Positions 36,318 through 44,769 of a DNA stretch of 64,000 nt are shown here, in pieces. Made by a program: the position numbers and the translations under genes. This DNA comes from Algoriphagus sp. CAU 1675 (GTDB lineage Bacteria; Bacteroidota; Bacteroidia; Cytophagales; Cyclobacteriaceae): the NCBI RefSeq assembly GCF_029222925.1, contig NZ_JARHUI010000004.1, positions 1 to 64,000 on the forward strand, in the 5' to 3' direction. Every line of letters starts with the position of its first letter. Position 1 is the stretch's first letter. The notes beneath the pieces were generated by a model that worked only from the letters and a program-made list of their open reading frames with translations, did no database searches and was not told the DNA's origin.

Positions 36318-36403
36318 ATGCTCACTAATAATCAAGTCAGAATATATTGACACTAGTTACTATCTAATCCCCATATTTATGCTCACTTATATTTCACACA
36401 GCT

Positions 36404-36417
36404 GTGATATTTATCAT
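36404..36417 (+). promoter_or_regulatory. Crp/Fnr-type box upstream of universal stress gene
   Basis: GTGATATTTATCAT is one base from the perfect palindrome GTGATA-N2-TATCAC, 49 bases before the universal stress protein start. An overlapping TCACA/TGTGA inverted repeat lies at about 36394-36407. Confidence 0.55.
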
Positions 36418-36465
36418 GTTTTTTTGAAGTTAAAACAGATAAATTAGGACAATAAATTGAAAGCC

Positions 36466-37269
36466 ATGAAAATCGTCGTCCCGGTAGATTTTTCAGAAAA
36501 CTCTATCAAAGCCCTTGAATTTGCCATTGCACTGGCAGATAAAAAACACGGATCCATCACTTTGGTTCATGTGATAGACTTGGTTTATGATTTTGCTTCA
36601 CAAGCCGCCATCGCTCTTGAAAGCATGCATAAAGACGCAGAGGCCATGATGAACAAACTCATCCAGACCTATTCGGCTACTGAAATCAAGATGGATTACT
36701 TGATCAAAGAAGGGACAACATCCGTTACTGTCGTTAAAATTGCAGATGAGCAGCAAGCCTCCTTAATAGTAATGGGTACTCAGGGTGCCAGTGGGCTCAA
36801 AAAAGCTTTAATTGGGAGCACAACGGTGAATTTGATTAAAGAAGCAAACATCCCTGTTTTGGTAGTACCTGCATCCGCCATTGTTTCCCAGATTCAAAAA
36901 GTAACCCTAGCCTTGGAATTTGCCAACCATGAAGAAAAATTCATCGACTGGGTAGTAAATATGAGTGGAAAATGGGGCCTTGGACTTGAGTTCCTACATG
37001 TGCAAACAGACACAGACTTCAAAAACAGTCTATCTTCCATGGGGCTGGAAAAATACCTGGAAATAAAATACCCCGAATTGAATACCAGAATCCACACTTT
37101 CTATGCTGAAAGTGCCTCAGCAGGACTAGAGCAATACTTGGATGAACACGAGAATTTGATATTGGTCATGTGTCATGAACACCGAAATCTTTGGAATCAA
37201 ATCTTGACCAAAAGCCAATCGGTTGAAATGGCCTACCATACTCATGTACCACTTCTGGTTATGAGCTGA
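36466..37269 (+). CDS. Universal stress protein (tandem UspA)
   Basis: This 267-residue protein has two UspA-type domains. The first begins MKIVVPVDFSENSIKALEFA and has the ATP-binding loop GTQGASGLKKALIGSTTVNL near 105-125. The second (from about 145) is degenerate, without the full G-x2-G-x9-GS motif. Such proteins bind ATP or AMP and respond to stress. Its promoter carries a Crp/Fnr-type box. It ends one base before the convergent crp/fnr gene. The ATG at 36466 is preferred over a TTG nine bases earlier. Confidence 0.88.
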   Translation: MKIVVPVDFSENSIKALEFAIALADKKHGSITLVHVIDLVYDFASQAAIALESMHKDAEAMMNKLIQTYSATEIKMDYLIKEGTTSVTVVKIADEQQASLIVMGTQGASGLKKALIGSTTVNLIKEANIPVLVVPASAIVSQIQKVTLALEFANHEEKFIDWVVNMSGKWGLGLEFLHVQTDTDFKNSLSSMGLEKYLEIKYPELNTRIHTFYAESASAGLEQYLDEHENLILVMCHEHRNLWNQILTKSQSVEMAYHTHVPLLVMS

Positions 37270-37926
37270 TTATTTGCTAATCAATTCTTCAAAGTCGTCT
37301 CGGATGTAAATAACATTACGTCCCAGTTCAATCCACTTCTTTTTTTCCAATTGTTTGAGAAGTCTGGAAATCACCTCTCTTGAGGTTCCTAGTTCATTGG
37401 CAATTTCCTGATGGGTAGTTTGAAGCTCGTTGGTCTTGTGTTGCTTCATTTTGGTGACGATATACCGCATCAAACGCTCATCCATTCGCTTAAAGGCTAC
37501 CGCATCTAGAGCTACTAACATCTCCTGAAAACGGTTTTGGAAGGTGGAAGAAACAAAATCCTTCCACTGCTTGAACTCATCCATAAACTGTTCATGCACC
37601 GCGACTGGAATCATAATCAAAAGAGCTTTTTCCTCCACCACAGCTTTGATTTCGCTAGGTTTTGAGGTAGTGCAGCAGGTCAATGAAAGGGCACAGGTCT
37701 CTCCGGGATCTAAATAATACAAGAACAATTCCTTTCCTTCTTCATCCATTCGCATTATCTTAATGGAACCTTCCAGAACGATGGGGACTGATTTGATGAA
37801 TTTACCTGGTTCCATTACAATCTGTCCAGGTTCAAGCTCCATGATTTGACCTTTCTCAAGAATTGCCTTCAGTAACTTCGGGTCAGTAAAATTTGGTAAT
37901 GCGGTTTTAAGTTCTTCGATTGTCAT
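37270..37926 (-). CDS. Crp/Fnr family transcriptional regulator
   Basis: This 218-residue regulator has an N-terminal cyclic-nucleotide-binding-like beta barrel (about 15-115, with LYYLDPGETCALSLTCCTTS) and a C-terminal helix-turn-helix (TTHQEIANELGTSREVISRL, about 170-190). No N-terminal cysteine cluster of the iron-sulfur FNR type is present, but the C..TCC motif might sense redox or sulfur (inference). A perfect GTGATA-AA-TATCAC box lies 46 bases before its start, so it probably regulates itself. Four similar boxes precede the neighbouring sulfide genes. Confidence 0.92.
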   Translation of the reverse strand: MTIEELKTALPNFTDPKLLKAILEKGQIMELEPGQIVMEPGKFIKSVPIVLEGSIKIMRMDEEGKELFLYYLDPGETCALSLTCCTTSKPSEIKAVVEEKALLIMIPVAVHEQFMDEFKQWKDFVSSTFQNRFQEMLVALDAVAFKRMDERLMRYIVTKMKQHKTNELQTTHQEIANELGTSREVISRLLKQLEKKKWIELGRNVIYIRDDFEELISK

Positions 37927-37971
37927 GTTTTTGAAAAGTTGCCAAGCTAAAATTATGACAGGCCGAAATTA

Positions 37972-37985
37972 GTGATAAATATCAC
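37972..37985 (-). promoter_or_regulatory. Perfect Crp/Fnr-type palindrome upstream of its own gene
   Basis: GTGATAAATATCAC has 6-bp arms without mismatch and lies between the divergent regulator and sulfide oxidoreductase genes, nearer the regulator. Confidence 0.65.
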
Positions 37986-38134
37986 AAACGTCAGCCTTCG
38001 GCCAAGACTTATATTTCAAAATTTTGAGTTTAAACACTCAAATTCATCTATGAAAAAATCAATTAATCATTCAGCAAAATAGTTCAATAACAAATAACGA
38101 GTTTTTAAATTATTGATATTTCACTTAGAAAAAG

Positions 38135-38148
38135 GTGAGGAAAGTCAC
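38135..38148 (+). promoter_or_regulatory. Crp/Fnr-type box upstream of sulfide:quinone oxidoreductase
   Basis: GTGAGGAAAGTCAC keeps the GTGA-N6-TCAC arms and lies 61 bases before the start codon at 38209. Confidence 0.5.
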
Positions 38149-38208
38149 TAAAACCAATGGAATCAATTTCTATCTTTCTAAACCTGAATAGACCTAAACG
38201 ATAAAACA

Positions 38209-39468
38209 ATGAAACATTATCAGATTCTGATAATCGGCGGAGGAACAGCCGGAATCACCACTGCAGCTCAATTGAAACGTAAAGATTCAAGCCTGAATAT
38301 CGGTATCATTGAGCCATCCGAAAAACACTACTATCAACCGGCATGGACCTTAGTGGGTGCTGGTACCTATAAATTTGAAGACACCGCAAGAAATGAAAAA
38401 GATTATATTCCAAAAGGTGTCGATTGGATCAAGGACAAGGCCACAAAGATTTCGGGAAAGAACAGTACCGTGTCCACCGAAAAGTCCGGAAATTTCACGT
38501 ATGAATACTTGGTAGTAGCGCCTGGTTTGGTCATGGCTCCTGAATTAATTCCCGGATTGCCAGAAGCCATGGATAAAGGTGTAGTATGCAGTAATTACAC
38601 CAACCCAAAACATACTTGGGATGTACTTCAAAATTTCAAAGGGGGGAATGCTGTTTTCACCCAGCCTACTACGCCGATCAAGTGTGGAGGAGCCCCTCAG
38701 AAAATCATGTATTTGGCGGAAGAATATTTTAGAAAATCAGGGGTAAGAGAAAAAACAAATGTTTCGTTCATTACTCCGGGAACCATCATTTTTGGTGTTC
38801 CTGACTTTGCCAAAACCCTAAATAAAATCATCGAGGAGAGAAATATTATTTTCAAACCTTTCTTGGCTCCTGTAAAGATAGATGCAGAAAAACAAGAAAT
38901 TTATTTCAAATACATCAAACCGGATTCAAGCTATGAACCTGAAAAAGGAAGCAAACTTGGAGAGGAAGTTACAGAAGACAATTTAGTCAAGGTTCATTTT
39001 GACATGTTGCACTTAGCACCACCCCAAGCTGCACCAAAATTTATCCAGGAATCGGATATTTCCATTCAGGAAGGCGCTGGAAAAGGCTGGGTTGATGTAG
39101 ACATACACTCACTTCAGCACCAGAGATTCCCCAATGTGTTTGCTTTAGGCGATGTCGCCAACCTTCCAACAGCCAAAACAGGTGCTGCAGTTAGAAAACA
39201 AGCTCCTGTGGTAGTGGAAAATCTCCTTAAACTAATCAAAACCCAAAAGGTGGGAACTGCCGCATACTCCGGTTATTCCTCCTGTCCATTGGTTACAGGC
39301 TACAGCAAGATGGTTTTGGCGGAGTTCAAATATGACAACATACGAGATAGTGATCCGCTCATCTCAAAATTTGTAGATACCTCCAAAGAGCAATACAGTA
39401 TGTGGCTCTTGAAAAAATACGGGCTTCCATTTATGTATTGGAACCTAATGCTCCGAGGAAAAGCTTAA
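38209..39468 (+). CDS. Sulfide:quinone oxidoreductase, type II
   Basis: This 419-residue flavoprotein oxidises sulfide to sulfane sulfur and passes electrons to quinone at the membrane. The FAD-binding loop is ILIIGGGTAGITTAAQLKR at the start. The two redox cysteines of the type II (mitochondrial SQOR-like) branch are visible at about C159 in PIKCGGAPQKIM and C359 in YSSCPLVTGYSK. FPNVFALGDVANLPTAKTGA is the second FAD motif. The C-terminal LPFMYWNLMLRG matches the membrane-contact end. Nearby rhodanese, TauE/SafE and Crp/Fnr genes fit sulfide detoxification. Confidence 0.94.
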   Translation: MKHYQILIIGGGTAGITTAAQLKRKDSSLNIGIIEPSEKHYYQPAWTLVGAGTYKFEDTARNEKDYIPKGVDWIKDKATKISGKNSTVSTEKSGNFTYEYLVVAPGLVMAPELIPGLPEAMDKGVVCSNYTNPKHTWDVLQNFKGGNAVFTQPTTPIKCGGAPQKIMYLAEEYFRKSGVREKTNVSFITPGTIIFGVPDFAKTLNKIIEERNIIFKPFLAPVKIDAEKQEIYFKYIKPDSSYEPEKGSKLGEEVTEDNLVKVHFDMLHLAPPQAAPKFIQESDISIQEGAGKGWVDVDIHSLQHQRFPNVFALGDVANLPTAKTGAAVRKQAPVVVENLLKLIKTQKVGTAAYSGYSSCPLVTGYSKMVLAEFKYDNIRDSDPLISKFVDTSKEQYSMWLLKKYGLPFMYWNLMLRGKA

Positions 39469-39481
39469 AATTCAGCAAATC

Positions 39482-39511
39482 AGCCCGGTTTTCAAGCCGG
39501 GCTTTTTTTTT
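39482..39511 (+). terminator. Terminator after sulfide:quinone oxidoreductase
   Basis: AGCCCGG and CCGGGCT pair around a short loop and are followed by a long T run, 14 bases after the stop. Confidence 0.85.
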
Positions 39512-39594
39512 CACTTTTATCTAAATCCAAGAAAAGCCTAAACAATCTATAACCATTTGAAGTATACCGAATTGGAAAGTGAATAATCCAACCT

Positions 39595-40221
39595 ATGGAT
39601 GCATTTCGGAAAAAACTATTTACAACTTTTGGCTTACTGGTTTTGTTAGGCTTGTTGCCTATAGGATGCGGGGAACCCTGCAATCATCCATGCGGATGTT
39701 CTCCAAGCTTTGAGGTAAAGGATTTTTGGATCAGATCCTTTGAAACACTTTCTCTTACTACGGAAGGACAGCAAGTTAGTCCTACAACTACTCTCCCCTA
39801 TTCAAGCATTACGAAATCATTTAGAATCAAAGAAATTGAAACTATCGCCCTGGAAAAATCAGCAAGTCAAAATTTACCGGGATTTGCATTTGCATGCAGC
39901 CCTCCTAGTCCCAAATCAGCTGACCGATTGGTAGATGTCATGATCTACAATTCCAAGGAAGTTTCCTTTGAAAATGGAACAGTCCTCAAAGTAGGACAAG
40001 AACTAAGCGAATTCTTTTTGATTGGAAATTTTTTCTCCGCGCAAAGTCAAACTATTGAGGATTTTTTGAGTCAACCCAGAGACATCTATATGGAGGACCT
40101 CTTCAAATTGACCTGGAACTTGGATCCCGGAAAAGAGGTGCAATTACAGTTTAGCCTAAGGATAATCTTGGAAAATGGAAAAGAATTCATTTTAAACGAA
40201 GAGCTTCTTAGCATCCACTAG
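39595..40221 (+). CDS. Hypothetical lipoprotein
   Basis: Not recognised. This 208-residue protein has a lipoprotein signal (LLVLLGLLPIGC, cysteine near 25), then a cysteine-rich stretch (EPCNHPCGCSP) and a beta-rich remainder ending LENGKEFILNEELLSIH. It is likely anchored in a membrane facing the periplasm. It lies between the sulfide genes and the iron-transport operon, preceded by its own terminator-separated region. No function can be given. Confidence 0.65.
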   Translation: MDAFRKKLFTTFGLLVLLGLLPIGCGEPCNHPCGCSPSFEVKDFWIRSFETLSLTTEGQQVSPTTTLPYSSITKSFRIKEIETIALEKSASQNLPGFAFACSPPSPKSADRLVDVMIYNSKEVSFENGTVLKVGQELSEFFLIGNFFSAQSQTIEDFLSQPRDIYMEDLFKLTWNLDPGKEVQLQFSLRIILENGKEFILNEELLSIH

Positions 40222-40285
40222 GACAAATCTTTTGAAACATGATAAAAATCTTTTTTATTTTTCTTTAGATTCATTCCAGATAACG

Positions 40286-40293
40286 TATTTTTG
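40286..40293 (+). promoter_or_regulatory. Promoter -7 box (TATTTTTG) for feoA-feoB
   Basis: TATTTTTG fits TAnnTTTG and lies 31 bases before the feoA start. This supports the short FeoA start at 40325 over longer readings that would begin upstream of the promoter. Confidence 0.5.
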
Positions 40294-40324
40294 CAAACAG
40301 GAAAAGATTCCATTCCAATTATTC

Positions 40325-40546
40325 ATGACTGCAGACCAATTACCCGTATCAAGAAGTGCCCTAATCAAAGAAATTAAGGACTCCCCTTTAAGAATCAACT
40401 TGATGGAATTGGGCTTTCTTCCTGGAAAGACTATTAAACTGCAGCACGTAGCTCCTTCAAATGGTCCAATGGCATTTTGTCTCGATGACACTATGCTGGC
40501 TTTGCGAAAGTCAGAAGCGGCTTTGTTGGATGTACAACTTCTTTGA
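40325..40546 (+). CDS. feoA: FeoA family ferrous iron transport protein
   Basis: This 73-residue SH3-like protein works with FeoB. It has RINLMELGFLPGKTIKLQHV and GPMAFCLDDTMLALRKSEA, the usual FeoA blocks. The ATG at 40325 gives the normal family length, and a promoter box just upstream argues against the longer frame from 40232. FeoB starts 6 bp after its stop. Together they import Fe2+ across the inner membrane. Confidence 0.9.
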   Translation: MTADQLPVSRSALIKEIKDSPLRINLMELGFLPGKTIKLQHVAPSNGPMAFCLDDTMLALRKSEAALLDVQLL

Positions 40547-40552
40547 TATTTC

Positions 40553-42688
40553 ATGTCCGAGCCAATACACACCCCCACAGTAAAGACATTAAAGATTGCT
40601 ATCATCGGTAACCCGAATGTTGGCAAATCCACGATTTTCAACCAATTGACCGGACTAAATCAGAAAATCGGAAATTATCCCGGAGTCACTGTAGACAAAA
40701 AAACCGGAGTAATGAATTACAAGGGGGTGAATTACGACATTATTGACCTTCCGGGAACCTACAGCCTTTATCCCAATTCAGAGGATGAGATTATTGCCCA
40801 TAGAGTCCTAAATCAGATGAGTGAAACCGAAAAGCCTGATTTTGTGCTGATGGTGATCGATTCTTTGCAACTCTCCAGAGGGCTTTTTCTTGCTTCCCAA
40901 CTGATTGATTTAGGTTTAAATCTAGCCATCGTGCTTAATATGGCAGATTTGGCAGAAAAGAAAAGCGTGGAAATCAAAGGTTTTGAACTGTTCAAAGCGC
41001 TGGGGGTTCCTGTACTCAACACCGATGCCCGAGGAGCAAAGGGATTGGATCAAATCCGAGAACTCATCCATACCAAAAACTTCATCCAAGCCGAGGAGTT
41101 TTTGAATGTATCTGATTTCATTGATCCCTCCGTATTAACTGAAGTAAAAGAGAAATTTGGCCTAAGAAACAATTATCAAGCCTATCAATTACTCCGATTT
41201 GCACCGAGAGACAAAGGACTTTCCACAGAAAAACTGGATTGGATCAAGGAAAAGCTGAAAAGCATCAAGGTCAATTTTGCTGCTGCCCAACTCGAGGAGA
41301 CCAAGCTTCGCTATAAAAAAATTACAGGAATCGTCGAAAAAGCTGTTGTCAAAAAAGAACAGAAACCCATTGGAAGCAATAAAATTGACAAAATATTCCT
41401 TCATCCAATTTTAGGCTATTTCGTATTTGCTGGAATTCTCCTAGTGATGTTTCAGGCAATATTTGCTTGGGCATCAGTACCAATGGACCTAATTGACGGA
41501 CTATTTGCAGAGTTAGCCTCCTTGGTCAACGATAGCCTACCCGAAGGTCCCCTTACCAGCTTGATTTCAGAAGGACTAATCCCTGGAATTGGAGGCGTTG
41601 TCATTTTCATTCCTCAAATTGCCCTTCTTTTTGGCTTTCTTGCCATCCTTGAGGATACAGGCTATATGTCGAGAGTTGTCTTTCTCATGGACAGATGGAT
41701 GAGGCCTTTTGGGCTACATGGTAAAAGTATTGTGCCCCTGGTTTCCGGAATAGCCTGTGCCATTCCAGGAGTAATGGCAGCTAGAAACATTGGAAACTGG
41801 AAGGAAAAAATTATCACCATCATGGTAACTCCATTGATGAGTTGTTCCGCCAGGCTTCCAGTCTATATCATTTTGATCGGATTGGTTGTACCCAATGAAT
41901 CCATCCTTGGCTTTGTCAATCTTCAAGCTTTGGCATTACTGGGACTTTATCTCTTGGGAGTTTTCGGAGTCTTGGCTACAGCCTTTATTTTGAAAAACAT
42001 TCTCAAAACAGAGGAAAAAAGCTTTCTCATGGTCGAACTTCCAACCTACAGAACTCCTAGATGGAAAGATGTGGGACTTACCATGTACAACAAGTCCAAA
42101 ACCTTTGTATCAGAAGCAGGAAAAGTAATTTTGGCTATTTCTGTAGTCTTATGGGTATTGGCCTCCTATGGACCTCCTTCTGCTATTGAACCTATAGAAG
42201 CTGAGAGAGACCAAAAAATTGCCCTAGCCCAAAGTGAAGAAGAAATCGAAGAGATCGAAATAGAAGCATCGTCCCAATTGCTAGAAAATTCATTTATCGG
42301 TATCATGGGAAGAGCGATAGAGCCGGCCATCCGCCCATTGGGATATGACTGGAAAATCGGAATCGCGCTGATCACATCATTTGCAGCAAGAGAGGTTTTT
42401 GTATCTACCATTGCAACCATTTACAGTATCGGAGGTGATCCTGAGGATGACCTCACCATCCGTCAAAAACTGGATTCCCAAATCAATCCAATAACGGGTG
42501 AAAAAGTATTCAATAAGGCTACGGCGTTTTCCCTTATGGTATTTTACGTATTTGCTATGCAGTGTATGAGTACCTTGGCAGTAGTTTACAGAGAAACCAA
42601 AGGATGGAAATGGCCTCTCATTCAGACCATTTACATGACGGCATTGGCTTATTTATCTGCTTTGATAGTATTTCAGATTTTATCCTAA
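40553..42688 (+). CDS. feoB: Ferrous iron transport protein B
   Basis: FeoB (711 residues) is the Fe2+ permease with a cytosolic GTPase. G motifs are visible: G1 IGNPNVGKSTIFNQLTG, G3 IDLPGTYSLYP and G4 LNMADLAEKK. They are followed by a helical spacer and a membrane part from about 285 with two Gate regions (FLAILEDTGYMSRVVFLMDR and SFAAREVFVSTIATIYSIGG) and conserved cysteines (SGIACAIPGV, PLMSCSARLPVY). Length is normal. It follows feoA and precedes a 38-residue Cys-rich protein by one base. Confidence 0.97.
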   Translation: MSEPIHTPTVKTLKIAIIGNPNVGKSTIFNQLTGLNQKIGNYPGVTVDKKTGVMNYKGVNYDIIDLPGTYSLYPNSEDEIIAHRVLNQMSETEKPDFVLMVIDSLQLSRGLFLASQLIDLGLNLAIVLNMADLAEKKSVEIKGFELFKALGVPVLNTDARGAKGLDQIRELIHTKNFIQAEEFLNVSDFIDPSVLTEVKEKFGLRNNYQAYQLLRFAPRDKGLSTEKLDWIKEKLKSIKVNFAAAQLEETKLRYKKITGIVEKAVVKKEQKPIGSNKIDKIFLHPILGYFVFAGILLVMFQAIFAWASVPMDLIDGLFAELASLVNDSLPEGPLTSLISEGLIPGIGGVVIFIPQIALLFGFLAILEDTGYMSRVVFLMDRWMRPFGLHGKSIVPLVSGIACAIPGVMAARNIGNWKEKIITIMVTPLMSCSARLPVYIILIGLVVPNESILGFVNLQALALLGLYLLGVFGVLATAFILKNILKTEEKSFLMVELPTYRTPRWKDVGLTMYNKSKTFVSEAGKVILAISVVLWVLASYGPPSAIEPIEAERDQKIALAQSEEEIEEIEIEASSQLLENSFIGIMGRAIEPAIRPLGYDWKIGIALITSFAAREVFVSTIATIYSIGGDPEDDLTIRQKLDSQINPITGEKVFNKATAFSLMVFYVFAMQCMSTLAVVYRETKGWKWPLIQTIYMTALAYLSALIVFQILS

Positions 42689-42689
42689 A

Positions 42690-42806
42690 ATGTGGCAAGA
42701 AGTAACAGTTGGATTGATTTTGATCGGGGCACTAACGTACCTTTTGAAGCGCTTTTTCCTCAAACCTAAAACCTCACCGGGATGCGATAAATGCATCAAA
42801 CCCTGA
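42690..42806 (+). CDS. FeoB-associated Cys-rich membrane protein
   Basis: This 38-residue protein starts one base after feoB. It has a single membrane helix (VTVGLILIGALTYLLKRFF) and a short tail with two cysteines in GCDKCIKP. Small proteins of this kind follow feoB in many Bacteroidota, and their role in iron transport is unproven. The size, position and motif make this a confident gene. Confidence 0.85.
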   Translation: MWQEVTVGLILIGALTYLLKRFFLKPKTSPGCDKCIKP

Positions 42807-42856
42807 TTTTCTCAGGATTTGAAGCTGCATTTCTGATTTTTTGATAATTTCAACGC

Positions 42857-44332
42857 ATGGGCAAAGTAGCCAGCCAAAGCATTCAAACCACCATTTTTTC
42901 TTACCTGGGAGTAGTCATTGGGTATTTCAATGTGCTTTGGCTCTATCCTTATGCCTTGGAGGCATCCGAATTAGGAACTTTCCGTACTATTCAGGATTTA
43001 GCACTTTTATTTGTCCCATTTGCCCAATTAGGCTTGGGACATGGAATAACACGCTTTTTCCCAAAGCTCAAACAAGGGCAATCTGCTTTTTTAAGTTTTA
43101 GCTTACTTCTTGCAACAATAGGTTTCCTGTTGATCAGTTCCCTGTTTTGGATATTTAAATCCCAACTTGTTGATCTTTTCGCTGCAAATTCCCCAGAAGT
43201 AATCCATTACCTCTGGATAGTCCTTTTCATTACATTTTTGGCTCTCGCCAACAGTATCCTTGATGCATACAGCAGATCATTCCTGAAAGTAGCTATTCCC
43301 ACTTTCATTAGGGAAGTCTTCCTGCGGTTACTTACTTCTATTTTGATGGGTATTTACTTATTCAAATGGATAAGTTTTGAACAGTTAATGAGTGGCTTAA
43401 TCGCTTTGTATGGGATCCCGCTAGTTGGAATGCTGGCCTACCTCATCTGGTTAAGAGTTTTGAAATTTGATTTCAGATGGAATTCTTTTCCAGAAGGTTT
43501 CCGAAGCTCCTTCATTAGATTTAGCCTCATTACATTTTTGGCAACTGCTGCCTCGACTTTGATCATGAAAATTGACAGCATCATGGTGAGTTCCATGGTC
43601 AGCTTGGAAGCAAATGCCATTTACACCATTGCATTCAGCATGGCTTTAGTGATTGAAATGCCAAGAAGAGCCATTTCTCAAGTAGTGATGCCGGTAGTTG
43701 CAGATCATTTTACACAGGGAAAGCTGGAGGAAATTAATGCTTTGTACAAACAGGTATCGAGAAGACAGCTTTATGTCTGCCTTTTACTTTTCATTGGAAT
43801 TTGGGTCAATATTGATTCGATTTACCATTTTATTCCCAATCGTGAAATCTACGAAAGCGGTAAATGGGTGGTGTTTTTAATAGGAATAGGAAAGCTTTTC
43901 GATGTAGCATTTTCCATCAACAGCGAAATTCTGGTTTTTTCGAAATACTATCGGTTTAACCTCCTGGCGACTGTAGGCATGAGCCTGATGATCATATTAC
44001 TCAATTATTGGTTGATCCCTATTTATGGGATAGAAGGTGCAGCTTTAGCCTCTGCCTTAGTCATGTTTCTTTTTAACCTTGTCAAGTTTCTATACTTAAA
44101 AATCAGATTAAGCTTCAGTCCTTTTGATTGGACAACGACCCGAATTCTTTTCCTAGGAGCTATTGCCCTCCTACTGCCTGAATTATTACCAACAATGGAA
44201 AATCATTTGCTGGATTTAGGAATTCGATCAATTTTGATCCTGGTAATTTACTGGACGGGAGCGGTAATTGGAATCTATGGAAAAGAGGAGCTAAGCTGGG
44301 TACTGGAAAAAATAAAAAAGTCCGGATCTTAG
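42857..44332 (+). CDS. Oligosaccharide flippase family protein
   Basis: This 491-residue protein has about 14 membrane helices and belongs to the polysaccharide transporter (PST/MOP) superfamily: QTTIFSYLGVVIGYFNVLWL at the start and FSLITFLATAASTLIMKIDS midway. It probably flips a lipid-linked sugar. It is not linked to other polysaccharide genes here and is more GC-rich than the Wzx at 6797-8089. The preceding gap is 50 bp, so co-transcription with the feo genes is possible. Confidence 0.85.
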   Translation: MGKVASQSIQTTIFSYLGVVIGYFNVLWLYPYALEASELGTFRTIQDLALLFVPFAQLGLGHGITRFFPKLKQGQSAFLSFSLLLATIGFLLISSLFWIFKSQLVDLFAANSPEVIHYLWIVLFITFLALANSILDAYSRSFLKVAIPTFIREVFLRLLTSILMGIYLFKWISFEQLMSGLIALYGIPLVGMLAYLIWLRVLKFDFRWNSFPEGFRSSFIRFSLITFLATAASTLIMKIDSIMVSSMVSLEANAIYTIAFSMALVIEMPRRAISQVVMPVVADHFTQGKLEEINALYKQVSRRQLYVCLLLFIGIWVNIDSIYHFIPNREIYESGKWVVFLIGIGKLFDVAFSINSEILVFSKYYRFNLLATVGMSLMIILLNYWLIPIYGIEGAALASALVMFLFNLVKFLYLKIRLSFSPFDWTTTRILFLGAIALLLPELLPTMENHLLDLGIRSILILVIYWTGAVIGIYGKEELSWVLEKIKKSGS

Positions 44333-44739
44333 AGTGTTACAAACCTCCGTATAGACAAGATTTGAGCTGCCTTAAAACCGCAAACTTCCACTGTTATCCT
44401 GCCGAAGCGAGGTCCCACTTTGAAAGTATCAAAATAGGATGAGGCCTGTTTTTGGAGAGGGCTTTACTCGGTAATTTTTGTTAATTGTGAAGTTTGAACA
44501 TGTCGGCGACCCGGACTTATGCAAATATACGAGATAATCCCGGGAGAGTTGGCATTTTGATAATTTAGGATTTGACTTTCAGAGAAATTCGCTAATGACC
44601 TGAAGTTCAACCCAGGAATCTTGGAATAAAATTCCGAAATATAGAAATATATAAACCAGAGAGCATTCAATTCAGTTTAAATCCAATAAAAACAAAATAT
44701 TATTTTAAACACAAACTAGCTCAAACCACACATAAACCT
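44333..44739. other. Gene-free stretch
   Basis: No gene, RNA or repeat could be supported here. A 68-residue minus-strand frame (44464-44670) lacks any recognisable motif and has no start signal. The left part is of ordinary composition and the right is AT-rich, leading into a promoter. Confidence 0.5.
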
Positions 44740-44747
44740 TAAATTTG
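44740..44747 (+). promoter_or_regulatory. Promoter -7 box (TAAATTTG)
   Basis: TAAATTTG fits TAnnTTTG, 22 bases before the universal stress gene start. Confidence 0.45.
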
Positions 44748-44769
44748 ACCTTTCAAACTCCAGTCTACT

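Noticed and set aside
44464-44670. 68-residue minus-strand frame in the gap before the universal stress gene
   Set aside because: No motif, no start signal and composition of ordinary intergenic DNA.
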